A stretch of 64,000 bases of DNA. Source: Onchocerca volvulus. Lineage: Eukaryota; Nematoda; Chromadorea; Rhabditida; Onchocercidae. The stretch lies in assembly GCA_000499405.2 (NCBI GenBank), contig HG738140.1:11683560-11747559 (forward strand), given 5' to 3'. The notes under the pieces are model-generated. The model worked only from the letters and a program-made list of their open reading frames with translations. It was not told the DNA's origin and did no database searches. Position numbers and translations under genes: made by a program. This document shows, piece after piece, positions 52,454 through 64,000 of this stretch (position 1 is the stretch's first letter; each line of letters opens with the position of its first letter).

Positions 52454-55400
52454 TTAAATGGTAATCATAATGATAAAACCAATAAGTGGAAGATAAGGCT
52501 TCAACATTGCTCCAAGAATTGGTATTTTAAGCATATTATCAACAATAAACCAATATACTTTAAATTGAAAACGACCCCAACTAAGTCGAGTTTTGAATAC
52601 TTCAATTTCGCCATTTTCCATTCGTTTTTGTGCTACATTTACAGCGGTTTGATTACATACCTATAAAGTTTGGAATGATTGCTTATCAATAATAATAATA
52701 ATTGTAAAGATAAGAAAGACTATCCATAATGTTATTCATTCTGTTAATTCCAACATGATCATCATGGATACGTCTATACGATCATCCATTGAAAAATATT
52801 TTTAAGGCATAATTTGATTAATTTGAACCTTTTCACTCTTTCCATGTTCAAACTCTAATAAAACATCAGATTTGATATTAAATATAATCATAAGAAATTC
52901 ATTAACTAAGTAAGATGATAACGATTTCAATTTCAGATTGATTATTAAGAAAGTTTAAAGTGAAAATTATAATTGCAATTTAAAATAAAATTTGCTAATA
53001 TTGCAAATAGCAAATCATATACCCTATGATTATCGCTATTCATAAAATAAAATCCAAATTTGGCTAATTGCATTAATTTAGAACCACCATCTGTTTCACA
53101 GTCCAACTGCAAAAGATAGGGTGGATTTTTCTGGTCGGTATACATCCATTCCCAAGAATTTGCTATCCTGAAATTGATATTTTGAACTTCTCGGTTGAAT
53201 TATTTTAATAATTTTGGAAAAAATTTTTTAACAAAGAGAATTGAATGAAAATATTAGATTTTAGTAAATCGATGTGCTATGTGGAATAGCAGACGAGAAT
53301 TCAATATGATAAATATTTAAAGAAAATTCCATCTAATCTGATACGATCTAATTCGTTCATTAGAATTTCTAGTAGTCTAGCAATCTTATCAAAAGTAATC
53401 TTATCAATTTAGCAATAGTTAAAATATTAGCAATATTTATTTAATTACTAGTAAACACTTACTTATGCGGAATATAACTACATTTTGGTTCTTTCCATGT
53501 ATGACATTGATGTATCATAATACCCATATCAGGTGTATACCAATGAGCTAATTTATGAGCCATAGCTTCGAAGAATTTCACCGTACTATTGTTTGCATGC
53601 ACAAAAAAGTTAGCACCTGTGAATGAAAATAATTAAGACAAATTGAAGCATGAAATAATCTAACTTATTATAAGAAATTTAACTATTCTAAGAAAACAAT
53701 TTACTCATAATGATAAAGAAGTGATAAAGAAGAATAAAGAAAATGATGAAGAAAAAGACAATGAAACCATTAATTACTGTTTATAACTATTAATTATTAA
53801 TCATGGCAGTAATTGTCCAAAATCTCTTTCTTTTCTAAAATATAGTTTGAATAATATTGCCAAAAAAAAAGCAAATTTTAATTCGAATTCCAATTCTTTT
53901 CCCTTAATTCCCATAATTGGAAAGTGCATAGAAACTTGAAATTTGGCAGCAAAAATGAAAAAATTATTGCTTCCTTTGCAGAAACTCTTTTTTTCTGCAA
54001 AAACACTCATTTATTTTCAAAACAAAATAAGTCTTAGAAACGAGTTTGACTGACGCAAAAAAAATTCTTCCAAAATAAAAATTTTTTTTGTCAAATTTGA
54101 TTTCAATTTATCAGTTATATTTTCGAAAACTTGGATTAAAATTCCTCTAAGCTCTGTTCATCTAGCATTTAATGATGAAGAAACCAAGAACTTTATTAAA
54201 ACTACGAATTTTTTAAAGTACGGTAAACCTTCCTTTAAAAATATAATTTCAAAGGACAAAAAAATGAAGGCAAGGAAGAAGAATTGATAGTAATGGGAAA
54301 AAATCTTTTACAGTTTTTTTTTTTTTGCTTTCTAATGAATTCGAATGAGAAAATGATTTGTTTTCCTTATTTTTCTTTGTGATTATGAGAAAAGAAAATA
54401 AGTAGGAAAGAAGAAAGGAAGAAAAAAGAAAAAGGAAAAAAAAAGTTTTACGGTAAATAAGAATTTTCGTTCAAAGATTTTACAATAAAGTTATGAATTA
54501 CTTAATATTATTTGATATGTCCACTTATCATTTTATTTTACTTTAATTTTATCAATTATCCCTCAACTAATTTAAATTCTTTTATTTCGATTTGTCTCGA
54601 AATTCAGCATAAAATCGTTTTTTTTGATGATAGCATGATGTTCATCCGGATAATATCAGATACCGATCATATCCTAACAGGTTGAAGTTCATGATGTTCA
54701 GCCATCTATTCATGAGTTCATTTATTCTCATTTGAAACAAGAATAGGTAATCCTTTTTACCCATTTTCTCCTGAGAAAAATCATAAAAAATTAATTAAAA
54801 AGTTTCTCTTTCTATGTCCCTTCTTTCCAATAATCTATCAAACTATACATATTTGTCCGTCATTTCCAACCTTTTTGTTCTTATCTTTCTGATTTTCATG
54901 CATTGAATCAGTAGTTTATCACCATTTTCTTATCGGCAAAACTTAATTGACCTCCTTTATATTCCAATCAATTGACTGACTGGAATGATGACGGCATAGA
55001 CAATTTCGGATTCTTTCAATGCAATGCAACCCTATCTTTCTTAAAAAAAAAAAAAAAGAAAAAAAAGAAAGAAAAGAAAAAAAGGAAAGAAAAAAAAAAG
55101 CGGAAAAGTTGCCATTTGTTAAACATGAATTAAAATTATTAAAAGTTAGTTAAAACATAAATCGAAAGATAAAATTGATAATATAAAATGCTAACAGACC
55201 GTTAACCCATTCGGCTCGCACGGAATGATTATCATATCCAATCTGATCAAAGATTGCATCATATTCATAATTTTCTTCGATATCCAAATCGAATATATTC
55301 TTACGCCAAAACGTGTCCTGCTGCATCATCCAGAATGATTTACCATTTTTCAACAAGCACACAGCTATATTGGCGCGAAGTAAATACAATGTCTGATATG

Positions 55401-56931
55401 CACCTTCCGCAAAACTAAATGGTTTCTGAAATTTCAAAGATTTCAATAATCATTAGATCTAATCCAATCGATTTGTTTTAATTAAATTTAATGTTTTTTT
55501 CAAGTATTTTATTCCTACTTTATAGTATAGTAGAAATAAAATACTTGAAAATGCATTAAATTTGCATTTGAAACCGATTGTTCTATTTACTTTACCCAAT
55601 TAAATTTAATTTAGTCCAAATCCTTATCGTTCCGATCAATATAATTATTTCCTATGGAAATCGTTTTATATGATAACTGTTAGACGAGCGTTAAGAAATG
55701 GCAAAATTGACAATGAATTTAATTAAATTTAACTTAACTTTAAGCCAGTCATTAAAATATTTACTTCTAGTTATGAGCTTAATTTTTAAAATTCTTAATA
55801 AAGAATTAGCGATCAAATACTCATCGATTTATTCTTTTTTCAAATTCAACAAAATTTTTGAATAAAAATTTGAAACTTGGAAATTTTAGAACTTTAAAAG
55901 TATTTTAATTCACTAATCTGCTCAGTAATCATTATTTCAAAAAGAATTGAAATATGAGTTCTAATAAAATATGTTTGAAAAAGAAAATATACAGTATTGC
56001 TTACATACAAACTTGGTGTTGGCCAGTATACTTGCCTTACATTGGGCCAGTATTCTTTCAAAACATCACTTGCTACTTGATCCAGTGTGATAAAAATTAG
56101 CCTGGAAATGTGGCAGGATAGTGATTCAAGCAGAAATTAGGACATTGCATACCGTTAACCGATATGCAATATTACTGGGTATAATATTCATAACACTCAT
56201 ATGAAGCAGACAGATCGATGAATAAAAGTACTGTGTTAAAGGATAGCAATATTGATTGGTTGCGGTGAAATGATAACTCGAATTTGTACCATTTGTTAGT
56301 ATGAGTATGAGAAAAATGATAATGGATGATAATATGATAGGAAGACGTACTAAAAAACTTACCTTTCATGAACACCGTTCATGTCACGCGTATTACACAA
56401 AAAATTGAAAGTCATATTTAGAGCGTGCTGATTGAGAAGGAAAATGGCCGGTGGTTTCTGGAATTCATGATCCAATGACCACAGTAACTGTCGAAAAGCA
56501 AGAGAATTAGCAAGAACTTCTTCGGATACTGTATGGCTATGTTGCTTTACATAGTATACAGCTGTCGTAGCATTCAGAGTTTTCCGGACAGCCAAAATAC
56601 CGAAAATGAACCACCATAAATAGATACCATAATAACACAATCTATGGAATATCTCAAGAAATCGAAACTGCCTTAAGTTTCCCGAGTTTCTTCGCCGAAA
56701 TCGAATATTTTTAGGCTTATCATCTGACGAAATATCATTAGTTGCTGAATATGATGATGATGATGATATGGATTTAAAATTATCAGTCTTCTTGATAGTT
56801 CGTTGACGAATGATATCAGTAGTAAATTGCCTTGAAGCAGTTGGTCTTTCAGCAACGATTATGGCACTATCGACAAATTCATCGATGCGGGCATTCCGTG
56901 GATAATAATTCAGCAATTGTGCTGTATGCAT
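52454..56931 (-). CDS. Type II nucleotide-diphospho-sugar transferase-like protein
   Basis: Six exons in perfect phase give 465 residues: 56931-56363, 56101-56005, 55425-55200, 53616-53463, 53167-53023, 52660-52454. A cytoplasmic, Ser/Arg-rich N-terminus of about 97 residues precedes one membrane segment (about 98-115, IYLWWFIFGIL), giving the type II layout of Golgi glycosyltransferases. The lumenal part shows the pattern of the nucleotide-diphospho-sugar transferase family (PF03407-like): FLCNTRDMNGVHERLIFITL, KPFSFAEGAYQTLYLLRANI, WMMQQDTFWRKNIFDLD, FFVHANNSTVKFFEAM, LLQLDCETDGGSKLM. The acidic motif is QQDTFW rather than a classical DxD. Donor sugar and acceptor are unknown; many nematode members of this family have no assigned substrate. 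The C-terminus is hydrophobic (PYLPLIGFIIMITI), which is unusual for this layout and could be a second membrane or anchor segment. Confidence 0.85.
55484..55563. repeat. Long imperfect inverted repeat in an intron
   Basis: Arms 55484-55519 and 55529-55563 are near-perfect reverse complements (one internal mismatch in the inner 19 bp, plus small differences in the outer part) around a 9-base spacer. It lies in the intron between exons 2 and 3 of the sugar-transferase gene, shortly before exon 2's neighbour in transcript terms. It resembles the footprint of a small palindromic element; no target duplication is obvious. Confidence 0.75.
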
Positions 56932-57888
56932 TGAAATGACACTTGAGATCGAAAAAAAAAAAAAGAAAAAAGAGAAGAATGAAGAATTTTAGAAATATTT
57001 ATTTTAGCGTAGAATAAACGAGTAAATTCTTCTATTGTCGTTCAAATGCAAAAACAAATCAAGCGTAGCGTAGGCGTTTGTAGTAAACAACAAAATGTTT
57101 GACTACATGGGGAAGAAATCACAGTGCATTTTCGAGAATGAGAAATTTGGAACGCTCAGAATGAATCAAAAGTTGAATAGGACTTGTAAAATTACGTTCA
57201 TAATAAGATGACGTAATTAAAATTAATAATAACTGCTTCGAATGATTCTTCCTTATCCAATTTTCATCACTTTTATTGTTTGAAATTGAGTAGTCTGAAA
57301 GTAGCAAAAATTATCTTCAATAGAGATATTTCCATTTATCAAACAAATATTGAAAGATGAAAATATTTTATGGCAATTTTGCAACAGACATAAACAATGC
57401 GTACGTATGAAATTTTGCAAAAAATTTATTTAAACATTAAACTTTTGAAAAAATTCCTTTTTCTCTTTGCTTTGTGGCATTTTCAAACATTACAAAATGC
57501 CATAAGTAAAGTACTATGTACTTAAAAACTGACATAACTAAAATAGTATATTCTTGAGAAAGAAGTCTATCATTATTATTAATTGTTATTATTATTTCAT
57601 AATAAATTATTTAGGATGTGTAAATATGAAGGAATTTTCCTTTGCAAATTTTTTCTTTTTTTTTCAAATAAAAAATTATCACGGCGGAGAAGAAAAAAGG
57701 AAAAAAAGATTTGATTAAGTTGATTAATTAAGATGTCAATTCTTTATATCATGGACAGTTTTATAAATGATTGGGAGATAAAAAAAAATGTTGTGCCAGA
57801 CAAGAATGAAAGATTTTTATATTATGATTTTGAGCAACTTATTTTACCCATTTCCAACAATTTAATTTATTACCATACATATAAATGG

Positions 57889-57892
<4 letters not shown>

Positions 57893-57960
<68 letters not shown>
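57893..57960. repeat. 68-base A homopolymer with one C
   Basis: All bases are A except C at 57930. It is the longest homopolymer in the window and a likely length-variable or assembly-uncertain site. It is followed by ordinary AT-rich sequence with no recognisable retrotransposon end. Confidence 0.95.
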
Positions 57961-57964
<4 letters not shown>

Positions 57965-59421
57965 AATCTCGAATTATTTTCGACAGATTGGGAGTGAACA
58001 AAAAAATCACACCCTACCAATTAAATAAGAAAGTTTGAGAAAATAAATTTAATGCTTCTCTGTTAAAGTTCGATAATTTCCTCCCTTACTTTATTTGAAT
58101 GTTTGAAGCTAGTCGTAAAATTCTTATCTATAAATCATATGAAATAGTACATTTCAATTACTGGACAAATTAGTGGAATTAATATCATAATTTCATCCCC
58201 AATTAATAATTTTAATTTGCCTAATGTGTGCTAAAAGGGACAATCAAAACATTGTTTGAATTGAGTTTAATAATTTAATAAACGATCGTACGAACTATGT
58301 TTATTTCCTGTACTAATCTTTCAAGGTCTCATGAAATAAGCTCTTCCATCCGTAACCTAAATTCATCAAATCCTCTCCATTCATATGCTTATTATTTCCA
58401 TACAAAGTTTCAGATACATCGTTTCTGGTACCATTAAAGGAAAGGTCTGAAATGCATGTAAAATTTAATTTGAAGCTAAGTTAATAGATAGATTTGTCAA
58501 GTTATTAGATAGATTAATAGATTTTTTTTCAATCTTTTATATATTTCAAATTCTTTCGCACCAGATTTTTGTAAATTTATTGTAAAATCGCTCACGAGAA
58601 AATGCAAAGAAAAAACTGGGTTTCTGTCCCATTTTTTAAACTTTTAAACTGAAAGAATTTAAAAAATAGGACGCAGTCAAAAACTATGACAATCAATTTT
58701 TCAACGCGAATTTCAAAGATTAAAATTGAATATTCCTAAATCGAACTAAAAATCTTCAGTTTTTGGAAAAAATAATCTTGTATTTTTGATAGTTTCAGTG
58801 TATCATCCAAGTTTTCGTATTTTGAATAATTTATGTCACAAAATGTAAGAGATATATGAGAAAGAAAAGGAATAAATTTCTTGTATGTCATATAAGTGAC
58901 CTTGAAAATTTAGAATCGATTATTAATGAACTTTGACCTTTTCAATTTTAATTGGTATAAGTGCTTCTTATTAATTTATATTCACTGTTGTATCAAATGA
59001 AAACGTTAATCACTTACTTATGAGCAATGAAATGCATTAAAGGTTAGGATTAAATCGATAAATTAATTTATTCAATAATCTTCCACAAAATTGCGGCAAC
59101 GAATATCAGTGATAAAATTGATAATTGCGGAGGTGATAAATAACAATAACGATGATGAGGAGGAGGGGAGATGACGATCGGATAAAGTGGACAGCGTCGA
59201 TAGGATACTACTTTCTTGGATCACTGACCGTCCTTACTGTATCCATCGGTTGTTTGTATGTCTATGTATGTGACATTTTCATGTACATACATAGAACACA
59301 CATTACACACATACATGCATTCATGCAAACATGCGTGCATGTGTATGTCTATGTATGTCAGTGATATTCCGTGCTATGTGAAAGATCAGAACAATCAACA
59401 TTACTATTATTGCTACTCTGA

Positions 59422-59500
59422 ATACTACTACTACTACTACTACTACTACTAGTACTGGTACTATTGCTGCTGCTACTTATACTACTACCTATTTAGCTAT
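59422..59500. repeat. TAC trinucleotide microsatellite
   Basis: About ten uninterrupted TAC/ACT units followed by an imperfect continuation (TACTGG, GCTGCTGC, ATACTACTACC). It belongs to a 250-base simple-repeat zone that begins near 59250 with CATACA/GTATGT units. Confidence 0.9.
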
Positions 59501-62070
59501 TTTTACTACTACTGTTATTATTAGAAGTACTGCATTTGCTAATACAGCTACTGCAATATAATTACCATGAAATTGGAATGAAAACTGTAGTAGTGAATGG
59601 AAATTGCTGCATAGCAAGGTTAAATCTAACGCACAAAAAAAAAACTGGTTTGAAATATTCAAGAAGGATCAATTTAATTGACCATTTTTGAATGAAATGA
59701 TCACATTTTATTTAATTCAGTATTGCAGCACGATTAAAGATAAAAATCATAGCAGTAGCGTTAATGAATATGACAGTGACGCAACAAGGCGACAATTTTT
59801 ACGAAATTTTATTTTTGGATCAATAACCGTTATAATAAAAAGGGAAAGATGAAAATGTTAAAATAAACAAATGATAAGTGCTACGTAGACAAAGTTACTC
59901 GGGCAAGTTTTAAATACAAAGGTTTTACTTTTCTGGATTTTCATAATGCGTATCGTTTGATCCTTTTTCTTCTTTCCTATTTCAATTCAGCAATTTTGCA
60001 TTTTTAATTAAAAATGCTTCAAATTACAAAAAAAAAGGACATTTTTGGATTAAATTGTTTTTCATACGAATTTTGTTGAAGCGAATAAATCAAGCGCAAA
60101 TCTCACATTTCACGCAAATTTTATATAAAAAAAATATATATAATCTAAGATTAATTCTTGTATCTTTCAATGCCTGTTTTTGAGATAATTCTAAAACACG
60201 AAATGTGTTATAGATTAACGGATTCGAAACTTTCTTTTCAAGTTTCTAACATCCCAATGTTTGATTATATGATAAATTAAATCCCTGCAAATTTCCTCTG
60301 TAGCTATATTTATTTATCATCATTACTTTACTGTATCGCATTGAATTTCGCCTGAAAAAACATTACCATCGATGACTTAACACAAAAAGAGCAGAAATCT
60401 CAGAAAAATATTCGATAAATGATTGATTTATATATAGCGAAGTGTTCAACAGTTGAAAGTTGCTGGAAACTTCAAACATTTGAAAATTCGCAGACTTTTG
60501 GAAGTCTCGCAAATCAAGGATATTAATCTTCGCAATAGTCTCAAAAAGATCATTTAATGGATGAAAATTCTTTCAATAATTTCATCAGTTCTTAGGAACA
60601 CTTTAGAACAAAAATGAAAATTTTTAAATTTAATGTCAACTAATTCATTGATAACGATATAGTAAGGGAAGAAGTATTCTTTGAATGTTTAATTCCAATG
60701 AATTATTATTTCTTCTTTGCAACATCAGACAGTTTAAAATCAATCAGTCAAACGTCACTTTAATTTGAGATGATTTCAAAATGAAAAGGAAATGTAGGAC
60801 AGTTGTTAAAAGACTTAATATTATGTAATGAAGAGCAAAAATACTTTTTTTTTTGTTTTTTTTTGCTTATCATAATAAGGCCGGGATCGAATCGAAATTA
60901 ATCAGAACTAAATCAAGATTACTCAAATATATATTTCTGTCATGTAATACATTCTACTCAGCTCCTTAAAAATCGATAATATAAGAAATATATAATATAT
61001 ATTCCAACAAAAGAGAGAAATAATGAAGAGTTGTTGAAATTAATAAGAAAGGAAAAATATAACCTATTTGGTTTATTTTTTTCTTTTTTTTTCCCAATTA
61101 TACAATATGCTTTTAATGCAAATCAAATGTATATATTCCTTTTTTTTTTTTCAATCAGAGCAATTATATCAATTGAGAACAGACTATAAATAACAAAAAT
61201 TTGAACCAGTCTATTTAGCATTCCATTGTTTTATATCATAATTGCAAATATGTATTATAAAAATTTAGTTTCTTTTTTAAAGAAAAAAAATTTAGTAGTT
61301 TTATTTACTTTCTCCTTATTTGCCGACCTATTTGCATATTTTCAAATTGCTGTATTTATTTCAATTTATTTATTTGCATATTTTTTGCATATGTGTATCA
61401 CAATGAGTTCCTCTGTCCTATATTTTTTCAAGCATTTTCAAGTGCTGTATTCAAATATAACTTGTCATATTATTTACATTATATGCTAAATATATTTTAT
61501 GCATTGTAGCATAATCAGATGCAAAACTAAAACGTATTTTTAATATTTAAAAGAAATTCGAGATAAACAACTCGACTAATTCTCACTTCAAATTAGCATA
61601 ATATGAAAAACTGAAGCAGATTTAAACATAGAATCCATCAGTTGAAAATTTATAAATTGTGAATTATTGATCCAATCAATTACTGCCGTTTTTGCACTTC
61701 TGCAGGAACTAGTTCCATTCCATTCATATACTCGTATTTTATGAATTAAAGGTTTGCAGAACACTCAATTGAATTGTATAAAAAATTTTTCTAACTTTTT
61801 GATTTGCTAAAAAGAACAATTTATATCGGAACTAACCGTTGAAAGTTAGTTCAAAAATTTTTCCAATCTTTCAATTTGGCATATTTCAAAAATTTTACTT
61901 CAATTGCTTTGCAAATTTTTGACGCTTTTCCAAGTTAGGATTTGTAAAAAATCAGAATTTGGCACTTCAAGCTAAACCAAAATGATTGCTTAATTCTCAA
62001 ATCTTCAAATATTTCCAGGAAGTATGTATTGAGGGCATTTTAATATATTTCAATTTCAAAATTATTTCAG

Positions 62071-62321
62071 ATAGTATTCAAATACGTGTCAAAAACTTCA
62101 AAGTAGGAAAAATCATCTGTGCAAAACTTCCAGAAAATTGTAATTTTAATCAGTGGGAAACCTTGATACAAACAAATCAACCCCATCTCCCCCGTAATCC
62201 CCCACCAGTCCCCATCATTAATCACCATCCAGGTCAAACACTACCTACAAAATTCAGACAAATATGCAAGATATCACGCTACAAAATGTCGAGACGAACC
62301 AAAAAGACACGGCCATTGTGA
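62071..62321 (+). CDS. Candidate terminal exon upstream of PIR-1-type gene
   Basis: An ATTATTTCAG acceptor (62061-62070) opens an 82-codon frame (phase 1) ending with TGA at 62319-62321. It begins SIQIRVKNFKVGKIICAKLP, continues with a Pro/His-rich stretch (HLPRNPPPVPIINHH) and ends in a basic tail (MSRRTKKTRPL). The DNA here is unusually C-rich for this window. The exon ends 435 bases before the acceptor of the downstream gene on the same strand, so it could be the upstream cistron of a nematode operon. I do not recognise the product, and no upstream exon was joined with confidence. Confidence 0.35.
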
Positions 62322-62746
62322 AATTGTCGCGTCCCGATGGATTCATGATAATTTTTATGACATTCTGCAGCAGTCGACGTTAGATAGAATTAGCAAGGAC
62401 GTGTAGAATCTTTTGAGCGAGCTGAATCTTGATTTTAAAGAATGGTGCAAGTTTTTGAGAGGAAATTCGGATTTTTCTTGCAAATATTTTTCATGACAAT
62501 TTTGCTTTTATTCCAAAATTTTCCTTTATTCTGATGTCTTCTTACATGTTAGATAATGCGGGTTTTTTATACCTATAATATATTATATTTCCGTATAACT
62601 TGTTTTTACTTAAATGGAGTACGATCTTTGATTTTTTTTCTACTTTGTTTACGGTTCGTTATGTATTTTTACGATGTAATATGAACTCACGTGTTTTACT
62701 ATAGAGATATTCAATAGATTAAGGTTTATGTTTCGGAAAGTTCGAA

Positions 62747-62756
62747 TTTTTTCCAG
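62747..62756 (+). promoter_or_regulatory. Candidate trans-splice acceptor of PIR-1-type gene
   Basis: TTTTTTCCAG at 62747-62756 is a strong acceptor 42 bases before the ATG at 62799. There is an in-frame stop between them, which supports that ATG as the start. The site is suited to spliced-leader addition. Confidence 0.45.
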
Positions 62757-62798
62757 CAGTTGTATGAAAATCAGTTTATCAATCGTTATTAAAGAAGC

Positions 62799-63816
62799 AT
62801 GAAGCAACGGTCTTCCCGTATGGATAAATGTCAGCGTATCGAAAAACGGCAGCAGAAATTGCACCGGATTGCACCTTCACAGCAGATAGCACCTAATCGA
62901 CGCAGATTTCCCGATAGGTAAGGCGTTGATTTATGAACATTTAAGTATTGCATTTCCATCATAACCACTGAGTTTCAGAAATTGATGAAATTAATACTTG
63001 ATTGGAACAGTTGATTTATAATATAAAAATTCTTTCTCCATTCTCTTTACAATTTTTCAGCTATTCATGTTTAATAATTCCTATATTAGCCATGTAATCT
63101 ATCATTCATCTCAGATGGATTGATTATGATCCGGTGGGAAAGGATATGACGGGAACACGATTTGTTGCCTTCAAGACACCCTTGCGGCACGATTATTTCC
63201 TGAATCGGAACGATGAATTCGACATACAGAATATTTTTGAAACGAAAAATTTGATTGATATGATAAGTTTTTCTAATTTGCATACTTGAATGCCCTAAAA
63301 ACCCCGTCAGTGAGTCCAATTTTGTTGGGTAAAAAGTAATAAAATTGAGAAAGTGAAACTTATTTCATATTTCTCTATATTTTTCGTGTAATTTTAGTGA
63401 TAGTAATGAATACGGTATTCATCAATAATAATAAAAAAGGAAAGATCAGTAATTCTCCACGTTAATTAGAATCACTATTTAATATATTATTTCTAGTAAA
63501 AAATATTTAATTTAATTCCGCAATCATCATTGCAAATTTGTGATTGATTCATATATATATATTTTCTAACAATAATCGAAATTTTTTGAAGACTAGAAAT
63601 TAATTTCTTTTTAGGCTAATGCTGCCGGTAAGCAAATAGGTCTTGTTATTGATTTAACAGCAACTCAGAAATATTATGATCCTCGAGAATGGACTGATAT
63701 GGGTGTTAAATATGAAAAAATATGGTGCACGGGACATCACTTACATACTCAAATGGAAAATGTTCAGAAATTTTATAATATTGTCAGTGCTTTTTTATCT
63801 AAATATATCCACACCG
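62799..63816 (+). CDS. pir-1: PIR-1/DUSP11-type RNA phosphatase, 5' part
   Basis: Exons 62799-62917, 63115-63266 and 63615-63816 encode the N-terminal part of a protein of the RNA 5'-triphosphatase/dual-specificity family. Diagnostic stretches are RWIDYDPVGKDMTGTRFVAF, KTPLRHDYFL, FDIQNIF, GLVIDLTATQKYYDPREW and the strand around WCTGHHLHTQMENVQKFYNI. These match the region of human DUSP11 and nematode PIR-1 just before the HCxxxxxR active site, which falls beyond the window edge. PIR-1 removes 5' gamma and beta phosphates from RNA and in C. elegans associates with Dicer in small-RNA pathways. The N-terminus is basic and Gln-rich (KRQQKLHRIAPSQQIAPN). The join of exons 2 and 3 is unresolved: the only GT near the end of exon 2 gives phase 1, but exon 3 needs phase 0. 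Confidence 0.85.
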
Positions 63817-64000
63817 GTTCGTATTTCTTTTTTAAAAAAACATGGTCATATTAGATACGTGTTTGTTTCTATCTTGAAAATGAAAACGTACTTTTAGTTT
63901 GTAAACATGACACGCAAAGTTACAGCTTAGCATAACAGTAATACATTGATTTCAATATGTTGATATTGATGTAAAAGTGATAACTATATTATAATATATC

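Larger units (their letters stand above)
56932..62756. other. Divergent intergenic region
   Basis: This lies between the 5' ends of the sugar-transferase gene (-) and the PIR-1-type gene (+). It includes a 68-base A-rich homopolymer (57893-57960), an ACATA/GTATGT-type tandem patch (about 59250-59358), a TAC trinucleotide tract (about 59422-59500) and one candidate terminal exon at 62071-62321. The frame at 59152-59260 (MMRRRGDDDR then a hydrophobic stretch) runs into the simple repeat and is not supported as a gene. Confidence 0.5.

Noticed and set aside
59152..59260. Frame starting MMRRRGDDDR with a hydrophobic segment
   Set aside because: It runs into GTATGT/CATACA simple repeats and has no supporting exon.
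60880..60900. GGGATCGAATC resembling a tRNA B box
   Set aside because: No matching A box or cloverleaf can be formed from the flanks.

Overview
The window looks like nuclear DNA of a parasitic nematode, most likely a filarial or other clade III species. It is strongly AT-rich and homopolymer-rich. Coding sequence is split into many short exons whose acceptors follow the nematode TTTTCAG pattern, and two of the recognised families are typical of nematodes (transthyretin-like proteins and a nematode-type Patched). No operon of bacterial type, rRNA, tRNA, CRISPR array or intact transposon was found. All gene models below were assembled by hand from splice signals, reading phase and protein similarity.

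Layout: (1) 4101-9828 (+), a secreted protein with two tandem transthyretin-like domains behind a Thr/Ser-rich leader. (2) 12497-25274 (-), a 26-exon Patched-family receptor/transporter of about 1500 residues, convergent with gene 1. (3) 27496-27663 (-), a possible 55-residue secreted peptide, inside a 12 kb gene-poor stretch. (4) 37591-45737 (+), a roughly 810-residue secreted, cysteine-rich modular protein with repeated CCC/CxC...C motifs that I cannot assign to a named protein. (5) 52454-56931 (-), a 465-residue type II membrane protein with a nucleotide-diphospho-sugar transferase domain. (6) 62071-62321 (+), a candidate terminal exon of an unrecognised gene. (7) 62799 to beyond 63816 (+), the 5' part of a PIR-1/DUSP11-type RNA phosphatase, whose catalytic Cys lies outside the window.

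The genes do not form one pathway. Genes 1, 3 and 4 are predicted to be secreted, gene 2 is a membrane sterol-sensing protein, gene 5 a Golgi-type enzyme, and gene 7 a nuclear or small-RNA pathway enzyme. The points most worth following up are the unassigned CCC-module protein with its apparent frameshift, the duplicated transthyretin-like domain with a possible 5-nt micro-exon and an intronic relic of its last exon, a roughly 200-residue insertion in the first extracellular domain of Patched, and three long hairpins (two in introns, one intergenic).
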